From assembly GCF_047495875.1 (NCBI RefSeq), contig NC_092458.1, positions 109,603,727 through 109,667,726 of the forward strand: a stretch of DNA of 64,000 nt. The letters run 5' to 3'. Positions 55,201-64,000 of the stretch are shown in pieces. Origin of the DNA: Pithys albifrons albifrons. Lineage: Eukaryota > Chordata > Aves > Passeriformes > Thamnophilidae. The notes beneath the pieces were generated by a model. It saw only the letters and a program-made list of their open reading frames with translations. It was not told where the DNA came from and made no database searches. How positions within the stretch are numbered: the first letter of the stretch is position 1; each line of letters starts with the position of its first letter. Position numbers and translations under genes: made by a program.

Positions 55201-58129
55201 CTATGCAGATAATCCATGATCTCCTCCTAAAGGCCCTCAATGCACATCATGCTTATGTGGCCATATCCTTATTGAAGAGACTCAATATCTTTGTTAAGAG
55301 CACTGCATTCATAAGCACAGTAGATGCCATGAAAACTGATTATCCCTGCAAAAAAGGATCTACAGAGTTTGAGGGGACCTACAGGGAAATCAAGGAAGCA
55401 AAATTACAGCATGCTGTTCCCTGCAGAAGTGAATATTGCAACCCCCTGCAGGAACTCTGTAGAAAAGTGAAGTGCTGAGAAGCAATAGATCATAAAAAAT
55501 GGTGTTTTGACACAGGACCCAAGATTGGCTTTCCCATCCATGCACTTTTTTAAATTCCTATGGAAAAACAACCTTGAAAATAAATTTGTGTTTGAAAAAA
55601 ATTAAATGTTCAGATAAAGGTTTGAAATAGAAATCTAAATATAAGATATCTGATTAAAAGTTCTTTAAAAGAACAAAATATTCTAATAGTAATAAATAGA
55701 AATACATTATTAATGATTAAAGTTGGTGAAACTCTGGATAAGTGCAATTCAAATTTCAGGTATGAAAAAAAAATAGTTTGAAATTACTCTGTACAATTTT
55801 ATAATAAAATGCTTGCAAATAATTACCCAGCTTTTGGAAGGAGTCAATTATCATTTTCACATCATGTTTATCTTTGCCCTTTTTACCAGTAGATGTGCCC
55901 TCCTTGAAGTAAGGTATAGCAGCTCTCCCTTGGAGAAAAGGAACCAAACCAAAACAAACCAAAAGAAACAACAATACTTTTTCTGGGTTAAATCTGAAGG
56001 ATTTATCCTGAATGTATAAGTGCCTTCCTGGCTCATCCCAAGAATAGAAACCTTATCTATACATGTATTTATAAAAACCTTGGGACCTGTTTAGAATTCT
56101 GTCAGTGTTCCACAAGTGCTTGGGCTGGCCAAGGAGATGTTCCCTCATGTGCAGAGACACCTGGTTGACACGGAAGGGCTGAATCAGATCCAATAAAGAA
56201 ACTGTCATGGCAGCAAGAAAGGAGGTGAAATTGTAACCTGAAGATAATAAATTATGTAAACAAAGAAATTTCATGACTACTTCTAATATTGCCACAATTA
56301 GGCACACATAAAGGAGAAGTATTACATACATAAATAGCTTATTGTTTTAAGAAACCGTTTTTGGGTAAAGCAAAGAAGCAATGAGCCCAGGATTCAACAA
56401 AATGAAGGACTATCACAGACTTCTGTTGGGCACATCTAAAACAGCCACAAAACAAGGCTGTATGTATGGCTTAGTTTGTTCTGAAGAATGCTGAGCAACA
56501 CAGAAAAGAGTTGACAAAAATCTCTTGTCAAGGGGAAACTTGAATTTTGAGAGGCAATTAGGAACAGCAGGAACATCTCAAATTGCTTATTCTTTGAAAT
56601 AGCAAGGAATTGCATATCAATCCACAAAACCTGTGTGCATCTGATAGCACAGGCTGGGTGGTCTTGGGCTGAATGCACAATGAAAATGGCTGGCTGGGCT
56701 GGCAGTTTACTTCAGCACCTGCTCTGCAGAACTCTCACTCTGATATCACATGGTACTACACATATGAGTTGGTTGTCAATAAAGGAAAATTATATTTTTG
56801 TTGCTTGTATTTGATCTGATACCCTGCCCTCAAAGCTTGATATTCACTGTAGATCAAGAATAGATCCTCTGTAACCAGCAATACAAATAAGATTATTTTT
56901 CCTAGGTCATACCAACCAAAATAGGGAGTATTTATTTTCAGGTTTTGATTCATAGATAGAGACAAAAGATACTGTCAATTTAATAAGGCAGATGATGAAA
57001 ACACAACAACACTACACCTGTGCTGACTTTCAATGGATATTTTACAGCAATCTCTACCTTGTACATTTGTAGCTTTTCAAACAAATTAAATCAGTTCTTA
57101 ACTTTGAATACCAGTTGGAATTTGACAGTTAAAAGATTACATGGTGTCCATATAATGTGAATAATTCTAAGACCCTCTTGCTCCAAATATTATTTCCGTA
57201 ACTGTAATTGCTTGAGGAACTTAATCTACATTAGAAATAGGCAAATGTTTGTGTAACAGCATCCTAGATTAATGCTCATTAATGCTGGAAGGCAGCTAAG
57301 ACTGCCTCATCTCTGATTCACGTTGAGTCACTGCACCTTCTCACGGTTTCAAAGTCGAAACCTTCCAGTGTAGATGTGAGATGTATTTAATCTTCAAACA
57401 AGCTTCAGAACAGCCTGTCTCTCTTCTGTCTTTATCAGCATGAGCTCAGTGACACCAGGCTCTTCGTCAACATTAACAGTGTCTCCTGAGTGAATCCTTA
57501 AGAAGTAAAATGAAGGGAACTGAAAATAAAATATGCCTACCTGGGTAGGTGGCAAGAACACAAAGTTTAGGGCACAGCACGTTGCTTTGTTGGTGTCATC
57601 TATTTTGGATTATACAAAAAAAAAGAGCAGAGGGAAGTCATTTTTTCTGTAGAATGTTATGTAGAATCATACTAGGGCTGTAAGACCTCTGGTCTGGGTC
57701 CTGACACTGAAGAACTCTTCTCTACTACACACTTTTCACCGTTTCCCCCCAAGTAAAAAATGGAATTGGACTGTATCCCCTGTTAAGATTATTTTACAGA
57801 AAATATGTTTCAATATAAAGGAGCATTTTCCTTCTAACCACTTTGAACAAAGTTCATTTAAAATCTATCTCAACATTTCTTCTAATCCTCACTGATGTCT
57901 TTGGTGATATTTTTGTCTCTTGTAAAAAGGGAGGAATATCTGTAAATATTTGAAAGCCAATGCATCCTCCCATTGTTTATCAAAACAGAAATTTCCAACA
58001 GATTTACTTTTTATTGTTTCATGAAGTTAATTTAAAAAAAAAGAATTAAGAAATAAAGAGAGAAAATGGTTTTGAAGTGAATGAAAAACATAGATTTTAC
58101 ACAATAGCAGTTTTAGAAGAGAAGTCCCT
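52216..58129. other. AT-rich host DNA, no gene seen
   Basis: No supported gene. A 135-codon frame at 55071-55478 has no splice or homology support. The stretch 53450-53620 is less AT-rich and may be constrained, but nothing in it can be named. Confidence 0.5.
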
Positions 58130-58300
58130 TCATTTCCCTGCTTCAGTCAGGGTAACCACTCTGCATGCCACATAGAAAGGTGTGGAGATGTCCTCCAGGT
58201 TCAATGCTGGAAGCTCTTCAGCCTCTGCATCCTGTTTCTTACTCTTGCCACACAACTTGATTATTGCATCATATCTTGGGTTAAGCTGGCAAAATGCCAA
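58130..58300 (-). CDS. Possible terminal coding exon or retropseudogene fragment
   Basis: On the minus strand, a TTTTTTCTCTGTACTTGGGCAG acceptor-like tract ends at 58301 and is followed by 56 codons to TGA (58130-58132). The peptide has protein-like composition: LNPRYD, CGKSKK, an acidic DAEAEELP stretch and YVACRVV before the C-terminal EAGK. The acceptor is phase 0. I do not recognise the family. There is no obvious polyadenylation signal close downstream and no neighbouring exon was found, so a truncated pseudogene is equally possible. Confidence 0.35.
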   Translation of the reverse strand: MAFCQLNPRYDAIIKLCGKSKKQDAEAEELPALNLEDISTPFYVACRVVTLTEAGK

Positions 58301-58639
58301 CTGCCCAAGTACAGAGAAAAAAAGTGTTCCTCCACCCCCAACCAGCCAAGAGAAAAAGAAGGAGAGGAAAGAAACCTCCAAACTAGTTTTATGCTGAAAC
58401 TAACTATATGTATTTTTGCAGAAAAGAGTAAAGAGAAAACTACAATATAACACAAACTTACAGAAGTTATATATAACAAGAAATAAAATCCCACTCCCCA
58501 GTCAATATAAACTCTATTACTCTAGATTCATAAGCACTCTAAAAGACACCCTGCAAGAAAGAGAAGGTATTACAACAAAATATTTCTACTTCCCTGAACT
58601 CAAACAAAAGGCAAGTAGCGGCAGCAGGAGCAGGGGCCT
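58301..58639. other. AT-rich host DNA, no gene seen
   Basis: No gene seen. A 77-codon frame at 58416-58649 shows no support. Confidence 0.4.
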
Positions 58640-58920
58640 AGCACAGTAGAAGAGCTGTAGCACGTTCTACTTCAGGCATGGTGGAACTGACTAAACCACT
58701 CCCACACACTGGATTTTACCCTTTTTGAGATGATGTGGTAATAAGGTATGGAATACAATATTATTGGCTAGAAGTCAGCTGTTAGCTAGCCCAGTTCAGC
58801 TCAAGTCAGCTGACAATCCCAGGCCTGGTCTGAACTTTAAAGCCTAAATTTAGGCCTATCAGCTAAACCCATAACTCCAGCCTCATTTGAAATTCCTCTG
58901 ATAATGTAAGATCCACAATA
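58640..58920. mobile_element. Possible degraded LTR fragment
   Basis: The stretch GGTATGGAATACAATATTAT, then GGCTAGAAGTCAGCTG and CCCAGTTCAGCTCAAG resembles the mid-region of bird ERV LTRs, where a GGTATGGAATAT...GGTCAG...CAGCTG pattern is common. Ends, orientation and family cannot be fixed by eye. Confidence 0.3.
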
Positions 58921-61539
58921 GATTCTCTCCTGGAACCTGAAAAAAAAGCAGGGGTTACCCATAGAGATGACAGATAAAACTACTTCCCAAGCAGCAGTAT
59001 TAACATGCATTGGTACTGGGGCAAGATCAGGTTTTATATAAATAATGCTCCCTTTTCATACTATGGGAATAGGGAGATTTATGTAGAAAATCCAAGTAAG
59101 GATGCAACTTTGGAAATCTTAGGTTTGCCAGACAGAACTTCTTACCTCTTTAATCACATTTTTTTGCAATCAGCATAAGGAGGAGATAAAATTACAATTT
59201 ATTTTTGCCTAGTTATTTTATAAATTTGAGATTAGATACTGCAAGAACTGCAGGACTCTGCCAGGAGAGGTGCAGTAAAACCTTGAAAATTTTAGTTTTT
59301 AAACCCTCTTTTTCCTTTATCTAAAATTAGATAATGATTTATTTCCTAAGCCCCAAAGAAAGGATTTTTTTCCATCCTGTATTCTAGAAAAAAAATGAAG
59401 CTAATCAGGGGTGAAAAACTAGGTATATCATTCCTTCTATCTTTCATTTTCTTCAGCTTTGTATTTTCATACATATACATACTTAGATTTATATAAAATC
59501 TTGGAGATCCACAGTTGCTGAGGTATGAATCATGTGGGTAGAAGTAAAATATTTGCCTTTCTCATCTATCTGAAAACCCAACTCGCTAAGCTTCATTTTT
59601 TGAATGTATGAGAGGAAAGAAGACACTTGCTGTTGCTGGGGTTTAAAAAATGTATTTTTAACAGAAACTTGTTTGGAACTCAGATACGGGGGTTGCCATT
59701 CAAAATGCCAGAGTATAACTATTTATTGCAATATATTTTTCTACAATATAAAGACTAGAATTTGAATACTTTCAGACATAATACTGCTTTTGTAAAAAGG
59801 CTATAGGTATTCAATATTAATTTCAGTCATCTTACAACTACAAGAAACATTGGTAATAACCAATAAGCAACATCCAATGCTGGGACCTATAAAATCCTTT
59901 TCACAGAAAAAAACACATAGAAGAATTATTAAAATATTTTCTCGGCAAATAAGCACTAAATAGTCCTAGAATATTGCACTCTGTATTTGAGGTATAACCT
60001 TCAAATTAAACCTACAAGATAATGAGGCTACTTTACCCAAGACTTTCTCACTCAGCTTTCTCCTGCTCTTTTAAACCTCAGAATAAAGCATTAGCTGCTG
60101 GCGATATTTAAGCTCTAAAAGCTTTGTGCAAAAAGTCCTGTTTCTGTCAAAGAAATGTTCTGATGGGCTGAACGATATTCCAGTGATGGGTCTTGACAAC
60201 CTTTCAAACTAGACCTGAAAGTGATATATTGCATTTCATTTCAAAGGCCTGTCTTGGTTCTCTTGCATGAAACCACACAACTTCCCAGAGGCAGAAGAGG
60301 AACATATTTGGGGGAAGGAGGCTGATTGGTTTGTTCTTGATTTGTTATTTTCTTACTTTCTAAGGGCTAGCAAGGCATTTAATGTCACCAAGCACAAACT
60401 TTTTCAGTGCAGTGCCTTCATCCAAGTTTCTTTTCAAGAAATCAAACAATAAAAAAATAACCACTGCTTAGTAGATTAATAGTTTCAGATGGTATATATG
60501 AAAAGTAATGGTGGAAAGTGAACTTTGAGAGCACAGATCAACACTATTGTCCTGAAACAACCTGTGTTCATCAACATAAAAGTTAGTATCAGTAATATTT
60601 AAGGTATCTGGTATATATGCTCATAATTTGTTTTGTGCTGAGAGCTGAGCACAACAGCTGTACTCTTAAAAGGGGTAAGTGGTGAGGAAAGGGACAAGAG
60701 GGGAAGCAACGTGGTGGATGCTAAAAAGCTACACAACACCAAGGGAAAAGAGAACAAGTTCAAGAAAAGTGGAAGACCACAATGAATTATTAATTATACA
60801 CTTACTTACAGACATCCTTGGGTCAGACACTCCCTGAGCAGCAAATTGGTGGAGACTGGGAGGGCGTTCTGGGACATATCACTGTATGTTTGCTTGGGTC
60901 CCTAGGCAGCCTATTTTGGTCATTCTTCAAGACAGGATACAGGGATAACTGGATTAAAACAATATCAATATTACAGCTGAAACCCACTCTTATCTATGGC
61001 TAGATTTATTTCATATATACAGTCAGGGTTTTACAGAATGTTATCCCATTTGTTTTAGGACCACCAAGAAGATACATATTCATCTTTTTGTTACCTTTAT
61101 TCCCTGAAAACCTGCTTCAAAAATGAATAGGTATTGTAAGCTAAGCAAAACCTGACGGACTGCCAGATTTAGTTAATTTAAAGAACAAAGCCTTACAGTT
61201 CCAGCAAAGTTCTCATAAGTAAAACAAAAACATAATCAATGTCAAAAAAACACTAGAGTTTTTTCCCTTAATCTATAATTGGAAGGAGCAATAAATAAGT
61301 AAATAAACAAACAAACAAACAAATAAATAAATTCCTGGCAGAACAGCCAATACAATTATATGGGTACTTTTCTTAAAAATAATCAACATTTAAACAACTT
61401 TTAGAAAACAAAGATTTGAGTAATAATCCACACAAAGGGTTTATAAATATCTATAGCATATCACTGCATGAGCCTGGAATGGTAGTTGCAGCAACTAATG
61501 GGCGTGTGTTTTATAGGTCTGGTGAAAAATAAGAGTTTT
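58921..61539. other. AT-rich host DNA, no gene seen
   Basis: No supported gene. An AAAT/AAAC microsatellite lies at about 61287-61333. Confidence 0.5.
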
Positions 61540-62000
61540 CACAGAGTCATACATTATCCTTCATTGGAAGAGACCCACACGTATCATTGAGTTAAACTTT
61601 TTGTCCTGCGTAGGACCATCCCCAAGATTATACCCTGTGCCCAAGAGTGTTGTCCAAAAGCTTCCTGAGCTCTGTCAGATTTGGTGAAGTGACCACTGCC
61701 CTGGGCAGCCTCTTCCACTGCCCAACCACCCTCTGTGAGGAACCTTTTCTTGATATCCCCCCTGAACCTCCCTTGACACAATTTCAGGCCATTCTCTCAA
61801 GTCCTGTCACTGGTCACTGCAGAGAAGAGATCAGTGCCTCCTTCTACTCATGAGGAAGTTGTTACTGCCATGATGTCTCCCCTCAATCTCCTCTTCTTCA
61901 GACTGAACAAACCAGATAACTTCAGCTTCTCCTTGCATGGTGTCCCTTCCAGACCCTTCATCATCTCTGTGGCCTTTCTTTGGATGTTTTATAACCTTAT
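61540..62000 (-). mobile_element. CR1 LINE fragment (antisense)
   Basis: The plus strand reads CTGGGCAGCCTCTTCCACTG, then CCTGAACCTCCCTTGACACA, TCAAGTCCTGTCACTGGTCA and CTCCCCTCAATCTCCTCTTC, the reverse complement of a CR1 3' region. The 3' end is at about 61540 (CACAGAGTCATACATTATCC) and the element is 5'-truncated near 62000. It is moderately diverged. Confidence 0.8.
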
Positions 62001-62099
62001 CATTTATATCCTCGTCATGTCCTACAGAATAAGATTATTGGTGCATTCCATATTTATTTTCAAACATTTAGATATAAACATTTCATTTCCTCATTCTCA

Positions 62100-62510
62100 A
62101 CATCATCATGGCTAGGCTTCGCGAATGAAGATTTGAGAAGGGCACTACCCACGCTTGCTGCAAGCGTGCTGGTGGCTAAAAAGGCTGATACGGGATAGGC
62201 AGGTCCAGTCACAAAAGGCACAGTGGAACGTCTCCCTGGGTGACATTGGCAAGGAACGGTTCTTTCTGCGTTGTCTTTTCTCCTCAAGACTGACTCTCTG
62301 TGCATTCTCAAAGGAAGCAGCAGCGCCGTGAATGGTGTGTCTCCATGAATCCCGATAGGAGGCCAGAGTGGACCATTGGTGGCAGTCAATATGGCCAAGG
62401 CTGAGGTGTTGTTTCAGGGAGTCCTTGTATCTCTTCTTTGGGGCTCCTCTCTTGCAGCAGCCGGTGGCGAGTTCACCATAGAGCACAATCTTTGGGAGGC
62501 TTGTTTAGTG
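62100..62510 (-). pseudogene. Non-LTR retrotransposon tail: RT C-terminus with zinc finger
   Basis: A minus-strand frame of 113 residues (62145-62486) starts LYGELATG and runs through RGAPKKRYKDSLKQHL, a Trp/Arg-rich middle and a C-terminal finger-like motif with Cys and His (C-A-F-C ... SH-Q-H-A-C). This is the familiar C-terminal end of certain vertebrate and invertebrate non-LTR reverse transcriptases; RTE-like is my best guess. The 3' end reads CTTCTCAAATCTTCATTCGC, then GAAGCCTAGCC and short ATG repeats (about 62099-62111). It is 5'-truncated, with an in-frame stop just upstream of the open part, so it is dead. It shares its 3' end with the SINE at 2.0-2.35 kb. Bird RTE elements (AviRTE) are a candidate family, unconfirmed. 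Confidence 0.7.
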
Positions 62511-64000
62511 GGTCAGCAGCACCCCTAATCATTTCTATTAAAAGTGAGTTCCAAAGTTCTGTCCAGTTCTCCATTTCTTGAGGGTGGCCTGCAGGACATC
62601 TGGAGAAGCATTCAAGGACAGAGTACTTATATTCTGCTGGATTCTCTAGCAGCTTCCAGTTTTCTATGATTTATGGATTTTCTGGGACAGATTAAATATT
62701 AAATATCAGTATTTAAACTTTATTAATGTCTTTGTGCTTGAAATGGTTACATTTAATAGCCCTTGCTTGCTTCTTATTTCATCAATGTTTGTGTTCATTT
62801 TAGAACAGGTGTAAAACCACAATGTCCTATGGCAACTTGACTCACTCTTTATCTACTCATTATGTGAATAAGCATCTACTTTGTTCCACTTAACAGTCAC
62901 TCCTTCCTTTTTTTATGAGAAACATCCTTCATTGTCTTCATTGCAGCCTTGATTTTACAGTCTTCTATCATATTCCCCCCTTCAATGCTCTCTCAGTCTG
63001 AAGAGTCCTTGTCTATAAAATTATTCTTCATACAGAAACCATTCCATAACTCCACTGATTTCCCTTCTATCTTTTCTAGTTCTACTATTCCATTCTTAGA
63101 TAAATGATCTTGACAGGAAAGATAATCTTATGGATAAAGCATCAGACCAGGGTCCTCAAAAAAGGAATTATATTCTTGTTTGTGTCACAGATCTTATGCA
63201 TTATTCAGTCGTCTTGTCTGCTTAATTTTGAGTAACTCTTCACTGCTAAGTGAAAATATTCTTCAGCAACAGAGAACATTTCTGCTTCCATCAGGTAGAA
63301 TATAACCACTACAGGATAATTTTATCTGAAATTATTACTTTACTAACACTATGGCATGAGGTTAATTTGGGCATTTTTAAAATTGAGAACTTCACTTTTT
63401 TGGATCAGGCCTCTAAAGAGTCTCTGGGTGCCTAATATCTCTGGTATTCTTTGAAAAGCTTTAGAAAAAAGGGCTAGTTTACAATTACTTCATTCTTAGC
63501 CCTGAAAATCAGACATCCCAAATCACTGACATATTTATTGGCTGAAATTTTGACTCCTTCATCTGACCTGCAGTTGAGGCCACAGTTCCAGACACCACAG
63601 ATCACTGGTGACAACACGGTGCCTTCAGGAGGAGCTGCACTCGCACGTCACTGTCTCTGCACCTCTCTTTTCTTTTTTTTTTTTTTTTGAAAAGTAGCTT
63701 TTCAGAAGCTGTTTCCCAACTATAAATAACTGCAAACTTAGGTTTAATATTCTGACTGATTATGTAAGTTAAAACACCCTCATCTCCCATTTAGGTCATA
63801 TATATCTGGATATTCAGAAGGTAGAAAAACCAGATGAGCAAACAAGCATTTCCCAATTTCCGCATTGCAGGTGTATTTCTTTTATGAATGAAAACTCACT
63901 GCTTTCTTCCTAATAGAGAAGCACTATTTATTTTATGCCCTAAAAATGGGTGATAAGAAAAATCTAAAGAGAACATTGGATTTCCCTTTTGTGAATCTGT
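62511..64000. other. AT-rich host DNA, no gene seen
   Basis: No supported gene. A T-run at about 63669-63689 is the only clear low-complexity feature. Confidence 0.55.

Noticed and set aside
55071..55478. 135-codon plus-strand frame
   Set aside because: No recognised domain, no splice or promoter context, and a composition that fits random AT-rich sequence.
1..64000. CRISPR array, prokaryotic operon or phage content
   Set aside because: No spaced short repeats, no dense coding, and abundant vertebrate retroelements. The window is eukaryotic.

Overview
This is vertebrate nuclear DNA, almost certainly from a bird. The evidence is a set of CR1 LINE pieces (near 10.3, 18.2-18.8, 20.1 and 61.5-62.0 kb), an avian-type solo LTR (48.0-48.6 kb), a 5S-rRNA-headed SINE (2.0-2.35 kb) and the tail of a zinc-finger-ended non-LTR retrotransposon (62.1-62.5 kb). 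The host background is AT-rich, gene-poor and full of stops. I could support only two weak exon-like segments, at 51455-51619 (+) and 58130-58300 (-), and I cannot name a gene for either.

The main content is a 13.16 kb nested endogenous retrovirus (ERV) at 27036-40203. The outer provirus lies on the plus strand: 5' LTR 27041-27727, altered primer-binding site, start of gag, then gag, pro-pol, polypurine tract and 3' LTR 39512-40198, flanked by the 5-bp target duplication CTTAA. Its gag is split by a second, complete provirus of the same family on the minus strand: LTRs 27967-28595 and 34159-34787, perfect Lys-1,2-type primer-binding site, gag and pro-pol, flanked by the 4-bp duplication CCAT. 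Both pro-pol frames are open from protease through RT, RNase H and integrase with the catalytic residues present. Neither element has room for env. The overall look of Pol is class III (ERV-L-like).

In both proviruses gag and pro-pol share one frame and are separated by a single UAG. Nine bases downstream lies a conserved hairpin whose 6-nt loop can pair with a site about 40 nt further on, which fits a readthrough pseudoknot. Gag is unusual: its N-terminus has several membrane-like segments and a conserved N-S-T sequon, it lacks a CCHC knuckle, and the inner copy carries six tandem 57-bp repeats that are absent from the outer copy.

The most provocative observation is one of timing. The inner element must have arrived after the outer, yet the outer LTRs read as identical over 687 bp while the inner LTRs differ at 5 of 629 positions. 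Retrotransposition of the whole nest as one unit, LTR gene conversion, or an assembly artefact could each explain this.
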